64,000 bases of DNA. It comes from Sarocladium kiliense (lineage: Eukaryota; Ascomycota; Sordariomycetes; Hypocreales; Sarocladiaceae). The stretch spans positions 6,076,001 through 6,140,000 of the forward strand of contig JAUZTG010000029.1 in assembly GCA_030734395.1 (NCBI GenBank), read 5' to 3'. The position numbers and the translations under genes are program-made. Of the stretch, positions 24,032 to 34,256 are shown piece by piece (positions within the stretch are counted from its first letter, which is position 1; every line of letters starts with the position of its first letter). A model generated the notes under the pieces. The model saw only the letters and a program-made list of their open reading frames with translations, was not told the DNA's origin and made no database searches.

Positions 24032-24367
24032 TGTTGAGCGGCGAAAGCTTGCGAGGAAAGTCATGAAAGATGTGGAGGAGCGAACTTGGAAAGAACAGGC
24101 TTGGATAATGCATGTCTCGTTTGCGGTGTTGTTTGAGAAGGTAACATAATTAAGAAACTTTGTGTATATACAATACGATATCAAATGCGCCGTGTGGGAC
24201 TGGCCGCGGCCGTCCATCAACATGAAGACTGAAGGAAATCATGGCAGGCTGACAATCTGCCCAATGGTATCCCTCAGCTCTTTTCTTTCACCAATGTCGA
24301 GCAGATGTCCATCCTCCAGCATTTACGAACACATCTCTATCCCGTTTCCTTCCATACACATACATAC
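24032..24367. other. convergent intergenic region
   Basis: 336 bp between two convergent stops. Likely 3' UTRs; no other feature seen. Confidence 0.5.
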
Positions 24368-25270
24368 TTACGCTTCCGCCTTGGCCTTCCACAGATCCTT
24401 CATCATGCCCATGGACGGGTAGAACGCCAATGCCGAAACTGCCAGGCTCGGTAGGAAAGGCTGCTCAACGCTCCAGTTCACCGTCAGCGGCGCCCAAGCC
24501 AACGTCCGCAGGAACTCCTTATGCCAGTTCGTGCGCCATTCCTTCTCCTCCTTGACTGCTTCGGCGTCATAAGCACGGTTCGGCACTCTCTTGGCGCGCT
24601 CGACAAGCATCTTGCCGAGCTCAAGACCGATATATACCATCCATGAGCGCACGCTCCACTTTCCGAGTCGGCCAGTGAGGTATGGCGAGAGCGGAATGAC
24701 CTTGCGGTTGGAGAGGTAGGAGAGGTTCTCGAGGGATTGGTAGACCACGAGGGAAATGAGTTGCGCGTGGGAGATGAATGCGTCGAAGCGAGCGTCGGGG
24801 GATGCACCTTTGGAACCTGCCGCGCGGCGCTTCTCGGCTGCGGCCTTTGCGCCGAAGTAGATGCCCAGAAGACCCCAGAGGCGCCCGAAGACGCGAACCT
24901 CTGAGAGGGTACCTGCAAGTGCCTTGAAACGTGCGGCAAGCTGGAGGGCAACTGCAGCTGGGAGAGATCCGGGCCGAAGGATCACGCCGGTGAGGGACAG
25001 GATCGTGCGGAGGATGGCATTATTTGTCGCAGCGGCCGGGGGTTGCGCGATGAGGTTGAGAAGGTCGCCTGTGAGGTTGGAGGTGTATGTGAGCCAAAGG
25101 AGCGTGAGGTCGTTGCCAGAGCGGGTTTGAACGACGCGATGAAGGTGTGAGAGGAAGGCATCGGCTTTGGAGGGGACTGAGGCAATCAGGGAGCGGGAGG
25201 CGGTTGGAGGAGGGCGGATGGGCTCGCCAGAGGGGAGGGAAGAGACGGCGGGAGTCTTCTCGTCGGCCAT
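24368..25270 (-). CDS. PEX11C: peroxin 11C-like (Pex11 family) peroxisomal membrane protein
   Basis: Single exon, 300 residues. Pex11 proteins tubulate and elongate the peroxisome membrane before fission. The order fits the Pex11C group of filamentous fungi. A short polar N-terminus precedes an amphipathic region beginning LSHLHRVVQTRSGNDLTLLWLTYTSN. A hydrophobic stretch AILRTILSLTGVILRPG comes next, then FGRLWGLLGIYFGAKAAAEKRR. The central ISHAQLISLVVYQSLENLSYLSN and SPYLTGRLGKWSVRSWMVYIGLELGK segments are characteristic of the family. The final LPSLAVSALAFYPSMGMMKDLWKAK is probably a membrane-associated helix. A single exon and an uneventful start at 25270 (MADEKTP) make the boundaries secure. 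Confidence 0.85.
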   Translation of the reverse strand: MADEKTPAVSSLPSGEPIRPPPTASRSLIASVPSKADAFLSHLHRVVQTRSGNDLTLLWLTYTSNLTGDLLNLIAQPPAAATNNAILRTILSLTGVILRPGSLPAAVALQLAARFKALAGTLSEVRVFGRLWGLLGIYFGAKAAAEKRRAAGSKGASPDARFDAFISHAQLISLVVYQSLENLSYLSNRKVIPLSPYLTGRLGKWSVRSWMVYIGLELGKMLVERAKRVPNRAYDAEAVKEEKEWRTNWHKEFLRTLAWAPLTVNWSVEQPFLPSLAVSALAFYPSMGMMKDLWKAKAEA

Positions 25271-27193
25271 TGTTGAAGGAATGTGTGGTTGTTGAAGTTG
25301 AGAGCTTGTGTGAGCGATTAGTGGTCGGAGCTCTGAAGCAACTGATTGATAAGAAATCGTCGGAGCTATGGAGCTGGGCTGATCCGGGGTTGCGATGGGG
25401 TCGGTGCGAATGCCGATGGGGTTTGGTTGCAGGTGAATGGCGCTAGAGCATCTCCCGCGGGCAAAAGACTGGGAAAAGGAAGGAAGAAAGCAAGTCGCGT
25501 GCCGATGGATGAACTATGTAGAGACGAGCAAGCAATGACGACGCTACTAGAGTGACGAATTGGCATACACTGGGCGTCGTGGCCGGGAGTTGGGTACGGG
25601 ATGGATGGAAGTGCGAGGAAGTGGGAGGGGAGGGATTAAAGGCAAGCTGCAAGGCTCCTAGGGCTGTCGACAACAAGTCTCTCACAGTGGTCGAGTTCAA
25701 TGGGGTGGGATGGATGTCCATCAGTCTGCAGCCATGGATAACTTCTCCAGCAACTGCGCGCGTGCGTGGCCAGTAGGGGGTGACGGACCTCGGCAGCGGT
25801 TAGTAGGGACGGGTAGGGGAGTTGAAGGCCCCTGACTTCCCAGCAAATGCTCCAGCGCAAGCCAGAGGGAGGCTTCAGTGCACCGAGGCAGACCGGCTGG
25901 GGGCAGGCCAACTCCAAGGGCTGCAGTGTAGTGGTGGTGCTGACGGTCTTCCCCCCGCCCCGCCCCTCGGCTCCAATTGTCGGCTCGGAATGGAGAAGCG
26001 CTCAGGAAAAGCAGCGTTCAGAGTTTGGGGCTAATTACAGAGACGTTGAGAGAGGGATGGCGCCAGGCACAAATGAGCTCCGATTTACGGGATCTGTCAT
26101 TTTGTCTAAAAGTGGCCTGCCACGAGGTCCTTCATATGCTCCGCAAGGCCGTGGCTGAATGTCACGCTGTCAGATGGGTCAGATCGCGGTGTGGCAGCCT
26201 TCAAGCAGTAAACAGTGCTACAGTGAGGGCATACTTTCTGGATCACGGGGCTTCCCATGCCAGTACATGGCCTCAAGTATCATGGTGCTACTACTTTTAA
26301 GTACCTTAGTCCCATTGACGTTATGTGTATGTTCCGATGCAATTGTGGAAAGCCGCGGCTGGACCCTGAAACACGCGGCTGCTGCACGTTGACAGCTGCC
26401 ACCCAACCCACTAATGTCGTGACACCTTCCTACCCTTCACCTGTCGCTCAATCCTGCCTCACCGAGCATGGCTGCGCAGTGGGCACGACTCATGATACAT
26501 AAATTGTGTCGGTCAGTCTGGTGACTTTATGTAGGGTTTATCGAATTTGCACATGGCAATTCATCCTTAGTACCTGCAGGTATGTTATGCTAGGAAGAAC
26601 ACTGTCCGCGATCCAAAACTCAACCCAACATTGACCCGACTCAAGCTGCACGGCGTCTACTTTCACATTCTGTCTCCCACACCACATCATGCAACTCTGG
26701 TCAATTCGTGCCTGAGCCCTTTTCAGTGTCCTTCTCCGCTAATAAGCCTTGCAATCCATCAGCCCCCAATGAATCCTCACCGACCATCACTTGGCAAATG
26801 CCTTGTCACTTCAGCCCCAGGCTATCGCTTGCCTCATCCGGCTGCTATCCTCTACCGCCCATGCCGCGTCTGGCTCCCCTGATCCTCGTTCAATTCACGA
26901 TGCACGTTCCCGATGCTCACGCAGAAACTATGTGTCTCCGATCTCCACGTCGTGATCGCTTCGTCCCGAACTATGCCTGCAATGCTACAAGCTTCGACCC
27001 ACTCCAGGCGTTCTTTTCGACCTTATTGTGCCTGGCGCACTCCAACGCCTCGTATGTTTCCCCCGAGACCGTTCTTTGTGTTAGTCCACTCTCGTCTCCG
27101 TCCAAGAATGCGCCGACGTATTAAAGAGCCACCGTCGACGCCACCGGCTTTCAGCTGAAGGACAGGCTACCCGCTCCCCTATTTATCTCTAGC
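25271..27193. other. intergenic, upstream of Pex11C-like and DUF4246 genes
   Basis: About 1.9 kb between divergent genes. Open frames here (up to about 138 codons near 26708-27124) are Ser/Pro/Leu/Cys biased and overlap the CT-rich upstream area of the plus-strand gene. I read them as non-coding leader or promoter sequence. Nothing else is supportable. Confidence 0.5.
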
Positions 27194-29513
27194 ATGCATG
27201 TAATGCAACGACGCCTATTGTCCATCCTCACGCAACCTTTCATCACTGCTCCCACTATCGCTCACAGGCCAGCTAATATGGTCGTTGGATTCAAGAGGGC
27301 CAAGTCTGACGGCCATGCCCGCCGCCTGCATAACGGCCGGGTCGTTCTCCAGACCCGCAGGGGCGTTACCGATGAGCAAGCGGCCAAACTTGCAGTATGG
27401 ATCATGTCCAAGGAGAAAAGGCCAAAGGCCATGGAAACCATGCGATGGTTTCGGTCCGAGTTCAACAAGCGTCTGGATCATGACGTCTGCACCAGCCTCG
27501 TCGATGCCATGATTGGGGAGGCTGTCATGGCGCACCACGAGGTACATTCCCCCGATCAGACGATTGTTTGTGCTGTCACTCACTCACAGCTCTCCCTAGA
27601 ACGTAACAGAAAAGGCCGGCGCAAGCGACCTCAGGCTTCCAGGCTTCGGCCTCCCTCTGACTTATATGCCTGAGCGCGAAAGTGACGATGAACCACTAGC
27701 GCATTTCCCGGTCTTGGGTACTGAAGAAGAGGGTTGGAAGGCCACCACCCTCCTTATCCGCGAGGTCTGTATGTTGGGCGCGATCGAGGAGATTACCAAC
27801 AAGCCTGAATGGTGGCTGAAGTGTCGCGACCCCGAGATCACGAAGAAGTGGAAAGAAGAGGCACTTGCCCTTGACTGGGCCACCATCAGGGAGCATGGGG
27901 ACTTCACTCCAGCGATGGCTGACGCAGTACGTTCTCGCACTGAATCGCGGTCTTTTAGTTTCGCATTGCTAACTTCTATCCAGATGCTCGAGGAGTTGCG
28001 CCACAAGGCAGACATCTACGAGCAGACAGGCCTGGTTCCCGTTATGGATTACTGCATCGCAGCTCTCAAGTCCGACAAGCTTCTGACGGACGACCTTGTT
28101 GCGGATCTCAAGGCTGCTGTGGCGCCACTCGAGAACGTTCCAGAGGACCAGAAAGATTGGCATCCAGGGTCAAATAACCAAGTTCTCGACCTAGTCCATC
28201 CTTCCCTCTGGCCTCTTGTTTATGGCAAGACTCGCATCTTGCCGAATGGCCGTGTTGGAGTGGAGGATGCTTTGGACCACTGTGGTGGTGGTTATATCAT
28301 CCCCGAGCCTCTGACAATGGAGGTCAAGGAGGGTGACTATTTCTCAACCCGCTTCCAATGGCTACCATCAGATGTGAGCATCACACCTGATGGCAAGGCC
28401 AAGATCGAAAGTTACGTGAACAATCTACACCCAATCGAACACGCAGCTCTGTACCCCATTCTGAATCGGCTGATCGAGAAAGCTCTACCGGCTTGGGACG
28501 TTCTCTACCGTTGGCCCCAGGAATTCGACATGCAACGCCTCAAGACAAAAGTCGCTGGAGTTAAATGCCCTACCCCAAAGCTATGTGAGGCAAACTACGT
28601 GTGCATGCCTGCCAATCGTCCACTCAATGAGGGAGAAGAGCCTCGCGATGACGATGAACCATACGAAGACGGCTACGAGGAGTCGGAACGTGGGAAACTT
28701 GACATGGCCTGGTTCCAATCGACACACGAGATGGACCTCCCTGACCCGGATCCCACCGAGCTGCCTGTCCTCATTGACCCCAAAGACGTCCGCACCTCCG
28801 GCTTCTTTGACTCAGCCTCCAATATTCAGGTTATTGTTAAGCTGGCCAACATTCACCTCACCCCGGACTCACCCTCGTACGCCGGAGGCAGCTGGCACAT
28901 CGAGGGTTTGCAGAATGAGCACATCTGCGCCACTGCCCTGTACTACTACGATTCAGAGAATGTGACTGACAGTCGCCTTGACTTCCGCACACGGGCTAAC
29001 CGAGAGGATGTGTCTTTGAATATCGAATATGAGCAAAATGACGATTACGCCATTCAACGTACCTTTGCCATGGACATCCTGCCTGGTCATACCGCCACCA
29101 GTGCCGGCGCCGTCCAACTCGTTGGCAGTGTTCTCACCCGACCAGGCCGCGCCCTCTTCTTCCCCAACCTCTATCAACACCACGTCAGCCCGTTCAAGCT
29201 CATTGACCCGACCAAGCCAGGCCACCGCAAGATCGTCGCCCTCTTCCTCGTCGACCCCAAAATCCCCGTTATCTCTACCGCGAATGTCCCTCCACAGCGC
29301 CAGGATTGGTGGAAGGGCACGACTCAGCCGGAGTTGCCGTTGGCAAAGTTGCCAGCTGAGTTGAGGGAGATGGTGGTCGATCAGGTGGATTTCCCGTATG
29401 GCAAGAAGGAGGCGGATAGGATTCGAGAGGAGTTGATGAAGGAGAGGAGTGCAAGCGTGAAGGAGTTTGATGCGGAATTGAACAGTATTGAGTATGGCTT
29501 CTGCGAGCATTAG
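27194..29513 (+). CDS. DUF4246-family protein
   Basis: Three exons (27194-27541, 27600-27926, 27984-29513) give about 734 residues. The family signature appears across the first junction as LPGFGLPLTYMPERES. It continues as LIREVCMLGAIEEITNKPEWWLKCRDPEI, HPSLWPLVYGKTRIL, FQWLPSDVSI, YVNNLHPIEH, GGSWHIEGLQNEHICATALYYYDSENV and VLTRPGRALFFPNLYQHHVSPFKL. DUF4246 is a large fungal family of unknown biochemical function. The HIEG..NEHI and RALFFPNLYQHHV motifs are reminiscent of 2-oxoglutarate/iron oxygenase-type metal sites, which is inference. Intron 2 (57 nt, GCTAAC branch, CAG acceptor) is a multiple of three and has no stop, so retention would insert 19 residues in frame. ATGs at 27203 and 27279 are alternative starts; residues 1-30 look weakly mitochondrial. 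Confidence 0.85.
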
Positions 29514-29985
29514 ACTTGCGAGATTGAGCTTCTCGAGGACAGGCACTGGCATTGCTCGTTCCCACAATAGGAGAAACTACGTGTAAGATGTAAAACCAAT
29601 GAAATTTCTAATGCATCCTAGTTTTCATATCATAATTCTGGGTACTTGGGTCACCGTGTTTCCCTTTCCTCGTTTTCTTCCATGTCATGTCACATGATGA
29701 TCTACTTTCCACCCGTTTCTCCCATGAACAAGTAAAAAAGGACGCACCCTGTTTCAATCTTTTCTACCTCTCTAACTAAGGTAATAAGATGAGAGGCGAA
29801 GAGAGGCCGCGCACATGGCGCAGCATGACATTGTGTGGAAAACAACCAGGAAGAAAATGACTTTGGAAACAATACGCCCGGGTTCCACGCCACCCTTTCG
29901 TCGTGAACTAATATGACCCCCAGATCCTCTTGTTCCGTTCCTCTCAATTCCACTTTTTAGAAAACCCTTTCATTCTCATGACCTC
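29514..29985. other. convergent intergenic region
   Basis: 472 bp between convergent stops, AT-rich in the middle (aatgaaatttctaatgcatcctag). Probable 3' UTRs only. Confidence 0.55.
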
Positions 29986-32732
29986 TCAACCCCTGACGGC
30001 AGCACCCAACGCGCCACCAGTGAACTGTGTTCCACCAGCCTGCCGTTGCGTGTGACCGCCAGCACCACCGCCGCGACCACCTCCCCTACCACGACCACCG
30101 CCTCTTGCTCCACCACGACCCCTTCCGCCCTGGCGCTCAAAGGCATTTGAAGTACCCTGTGTGCGCTGCTCGAGAGTCCGCTCGTTGGTCTCGATAAGAG
30201 CGCTGGCCTTGTCGGAGAGGGTGAGGGCCAGGGATTGGAGACGGCTGAGCTCGACACCCTTGCGGAAGATGAGGTTCGAAGTGACCTGGTCGAGCGAGGC
30301 GGCGAGTTCCTCGTGGGAGATCATCTTGCTGACGACGGCAGCGACCTTTGTGGAGTCGAGCTCGAACATGCCGCTGAGAGTCTCGATGGCGAGGGTGTCG
30401 TAGAAGGGAGCGTAGGTGAAGAGATAGGTGCGAAGACCCTCCTCTTGGATCTGCTTGGAGAGCATGGTCTTGATCTCCTCTGCGTTGGGCATGAGCTCCC
30501 AGATCTTGATGTTGTGGATGAAGGTTGTGGCCTTCTTCCACTCGCCGGCGGCGAGAGCCTTAGAGGCTTGCATGACGTGGTCACGAGTGTTCTCCGGCGG
30601 GCCGGTGAAGATCTGCCTCTCGTGGTACTCAAGCATGCGGCGGTAGGTCTTGCTGATGATGCGCTTCTTAAGGTCGGGAGAGGAGCCGGTCTGGGCGAGG
30701 AGAGGGATCTCGAGGAGCATGGAGCAGGTCAGGTAGACGCACTCGAGCAGCTCGAGGTTGATATGCATGTGGAAGGGCAGCTGGCGCTGCTTCTCAAGAC
30801 GCTCTTGCTCAGGAGAGACCTGGTTGTAGCGTTGCATCATGACACCCTGAGCGAGGAGTTCCTTCTGGCGACCGGAGCCGCAGATCTCCTGGAGGGTATT
30901 CTGGGCGTCGTAGACGAGGCCCTTGCGGAACGCGCAGAGACCGACCTGGACGAGGGTACGGTTGTAGAGAATCTGGCTCTGGACGTCGAAGTTGGGGATG
31001 TTCTCCTGGAGATGGGACATGAGCATCATGTCACGAGCCTTGTAGTACTCGCCGTGGAGGGCGAGGAAGTACACCTGGCAGAGCATGGCGCGAGCACGGA
31101 TAATGCCTTCGCTCTTGATGAACAGGTAGTTGCATAGGACGTTGACGAGGGTGTTGGCGTCCTGGACCTGTGCACGAGGGGTGATGACGGAGACGGTGTC
31201 CTCGCCGACTGCCTTCCAGCAGTTATCCTCGAAGGTCTTGATGACTTGAGCAGGCTAAGAATTTAGTTGTTAGTATCATGTCTCCTTCAGGGTATCATTG
31301 GGGACGTCTAGGCTCACCTTGAAGTAGATGTGCTCCAGGCGGCGCATCACAATACGGTTGATGCTATCCTGGGGAATCTGCAGAGACTCATCCTTGCTGA
31401 GGTTCTCGTAGTAGAGAAGGCCACGGAAGATAATGTTGTACAGCGCACCCTCGTCTTGGAGACGCTCGATGTACTCAGAGGTGTGAGGGTCGATGCTTTG
31501 CAGAGAGCGGACGAGCTCATCATCGAGGCGCTCCACGTACGAGACAAGGCTGCCGGGAACCTTGATGTACTTCTCGCCAGGCTGGAGAGTCGGGGGCTTC
31601 TCATCATCATCCCACTCCTCGGCGTTCTCAACCACGACGTAGTCGGGGTTCTCCTTGAGAACGGTCAGGAGAGTTGAGAGCTCACTCTCAGCCGCCTTCC
31701 AGTGATGAAGAGGCATGGCACCAGCACCACCGGAGCCAAGATCGAAGCGTGCAGAAACGATAGCGAGAAGGACGCGGATCTTCTGGTAGGGTGTGTTGGC
31801 AACGTCCTTGAGCTGCTCCATAACCTTAATCTGCTCTTCGCGGTCTGTGTTCTTCTTGCCACGGGAGTCCATGATGCCACGAAGGTGCTTGAAGATGCTC
31901 TCAGGGGTGTAGACAACAGCCTTTCCGCCCTGCACGGTCTGGAAGCCGGTAAGATCATCAATAGGCTGCTCGTCAAGCATGACAGGCGCAGCCTTCTTCT
32001 TCGGCGGGGGAGCCAGCTCCTCCTCTTCAGAAGACTCCATGAAAGCATCGTTATCCTCGCGGTAGGCATCGAGCTGAGTCTGGTACTCCTTGTTCGTCTT
32101 CTTGATCTTCTGCTTGACCGCGTTGAGGGCGCGAGCCTGGGTGGCGTTCATCTTCTTGGGGGTGACCTTCTGCTTGGCAAGAGCCTCGTTCATTGAGTCC
32201 TCGAGCTCTGCAAGAATTCTGATGTATGGCTTCGGAGTCTTGCCGCCCTCCTGAAGCTTCGAAACTTGACGGTTCAACTTGTCGAACTCTATAAGCCATA
32301 TTGTTAGTTTTTCCTTGCTTTCGTTTTCCCATCATTACACCGTCAGAACCTCGACGTACCTGCCGAAATCAAGGTCCAGTCACCGTTCTTCTGGCCATTC
32401 TCAATCTGCTTAATCGAAGACTCGAGCTCGTCAAGGCGTTTGTCTTTTGCACTCTTGACTTTGGCGCGGACTTCATCGTCGCTGTCTGATTCTGAATCGC
32501 TTGCGTTTGTTAAGAAACGAGCGGCACCGCGAGGCGCATCGCTATCGTCGGAGGAATCGTCATCGCTGTCCTGACCGGACATGTCGTCGGAGTCATCATC
32601 ATCAGAGTCAGCTTGACCGCCGGTGCGTCCGCCCAGGGTCTGCTCCTGCTCTGCGTCGGAGTCGTAGCGCTCGTCCTCATCGCTGGAGCTCTCGCTGGAG
32701 CTGTCATCGGCGCCGCGGAAGAATCGAGACAT
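29986..32732 (-). CDS. NIP1: eukaryotic translation initiation factor 3 subunit C
   Basis: Three exons (32732-32360, 32288-31318, 31254-29986) encode 870 residues. eIF3c is a core scaffold of the eIF3 complex on the 40S subunit and contacts eIF1 and eIF5. The N-terminus (MSRFFRGADDSSSESSSDEDE) and the following Asp/Ser tract are the usual acidic region. Then come EFDKLNRQVSKLQEGGKTPKPYIRILAELED, a Lys-rich patch and the conserved helical body (CNYLFIKSEGIIRARAMLCQVYFLALH, MLLEIPLLAQ). A PCI domain (RTYLFTYAPFYDTLAIETLSGMFEL, AAVVSKMISHEELAASLDQ) lies before a C-terminal RGG/Gly-rich tail. Introns are 71 and 63 nt. An in-frame extension reaches an ATG at 33026, but homologues start at MSRFF. 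It is head-to-head with ISA2. Confidence 0.96.
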
Positions 32733-33161
32733 GTTGGCGGAACGTTTCTTCTTCTCTTTGCCGGCTCGGCTGCGAAGGGAGAATGAAACGGGAGGGAGGG
32801 GGTGAGAGGTGGTGTTTGTGTCGTGAAAGAGAGGGAGCGAGTTCTTCACGAGAGCCACACGCCGCGGGGTTGAACAGGGACAATCGAAAATTACGATTTT
32901 GGTGGGAGGTGTGTGGAGCCCCTGGGCTTCAGTGCGGCGGCCACTCGCTGCTGGCTCTGACTCTTCTGCCTTTCTGCCTTTGGGTGCCTGTAAGACGCTG
33001 CCACCAACCGTTTTCTGCTGACTCATCTTTTCGGTGGATCGGCCATCTATGGCTTCTCGGACGACACCTCGGGGACTGCTTAGATATCTTCTTACCCCTC
33101 GGCCCTACGCCCCCGATTTCAAACTCTCGGGCATCATCGACGCCGACTGAAGCCCACCGTG
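32733..33161. promoter_or_regulatory. divergent intergenic region, NIP1 / ISA2
   Basis: 429 bp between two divergent starts, so it holds both promoters and leaders. The NIP1-proximal part is pyrimidine-rich on the minus strand (ctccctcccgtttcattctccc). No TATA box seen. Confidence 0.5.
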
Positions 33162-33948
33162 ATGGCATCTCTACAATGTGCGAGACCGACCTTTGCGGCG
33201 CGGTCATTCTTGCGCCTGGCCAACAGGACCTATGCCACCCTTCCGACCTGCTCAGCAACACCACTGGAATTCCTCGTTCCTCGATGGAGTCTCGGAGATG
33301 TGACGAGACGCACGTGGACGCCCTTGCGATCTTCACGGAAGAATCTCAGCCACTTTTCTTCCTCAGGGAAATCCGACACTATCACCTCTCGAAGAGGCTT
33401 TAGCACTACGAATACTCGGCGGGCAACTGTCTGTGTTCGGAATCCACAGAAGGATGAGGACGGCAACGACATGATGCTCGAAATCACACCAAGGGCAGCA
33501 AAGGTAGGACAAGATCGTGACCAGCAGCACTATTGTACTCGATTGTTCTAGAGTTCTGACCAAGGTACAGCGTTTGTCCGACATCATGGCCAAAGACGGG
33601 AATCCGGACCTGGCTCTCCGAGTGCAAGTCGAAAGTGGTGGCTGCCACGGCTTCCAGTACCTCATGAGTCTCGTCACACTACCAAAGTCGGACTCCGATG
33701 CGAGCACATCATCAGTCATTAGGGAGGACGATAGCATATTCCAGTACAAGCCGGATGGGAAGCAAGAGAGTGATACAGCGCTGACTCACGCGCCGCGGAT
33801 CATCCTCGATGAGCCTTCTCTCGATCTGCTCAAGGGCAGCAAGGTCGATTTTACCGTCGAACTGATTGGATCTCAGTTCAAGATCACGGACAACCCTGCC
33901 GCGTCGTCGAGCTGTGGTTGCGGAACAAGTTTTGACATCAAGATATAG
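33162..33948 (+). CDS. ISA2: mitochondrial iron-sulfur cluster assembly protein Isa2
   Basis: Two exons (33162-33503, 33571-33948) encode 239 residues. With Isa1 and Iba57, Isa2 helps mature 4Fe-4S proteins in the mitochondrial matrix. The first residues (MASLQCARPTFAARSFLRLANRTYATL) are a clear presequence, and a further Arg/Ser-rich stretch follows. The A-type scaffold fold shows ITPRAAKRLSDIM across the splice junction, ESGGCHGFQY (first Cys ligand) and SSCGCGTSFDIKI (last two Cys ligands). I placed the acceptor at 33570 (CAG, CTGAC branch 13 nt upstream). An earlier TAG at about 33550 would shift the frame, and this choice restores the family consensus. Convergent with RPL7. Confidence 0.93.
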
Positions 33949-34256
33949 CAAGCGGGTCTGCACAATGAGTTGGTCTGTACGATAATTAGGTCATGTACAA
34001 AAGCAATGGAGGCAAGATAGATGAAGGGAAGATACCCCGACAGTCATATTATGAACCACAATAGCATGGGCATGCACGACAAGAATAGTTGGGAGATCAC
34101 AGTAGAATAGAAGAGGCTCTCGAGTATTCATGAGGGAATCAATTATCCGAATCCATAGACCTTGGGTCATGATACAAACGCCGAGCGACCAATGCAGTTT
34201 TCCTTTTTCATCCCATCCCTTTTCCGAAACACGTCAAGCCATCAGAATGAGAAAGC
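33949..34256. other. convergent intergenic region ISA2 / RPL7
   Basis: 308 bp between convergent stops; probable 3' UTRs, nothing else seen. Confidence 0.5.

Noticed and set aside
30235..31137. 300-codon plus-strand frame rich in Leu, Val, Glu and Asp
   Set aside because: It is the antisense of the eIF3c body; its composition follows from the codon bias of the minus-strand gene.
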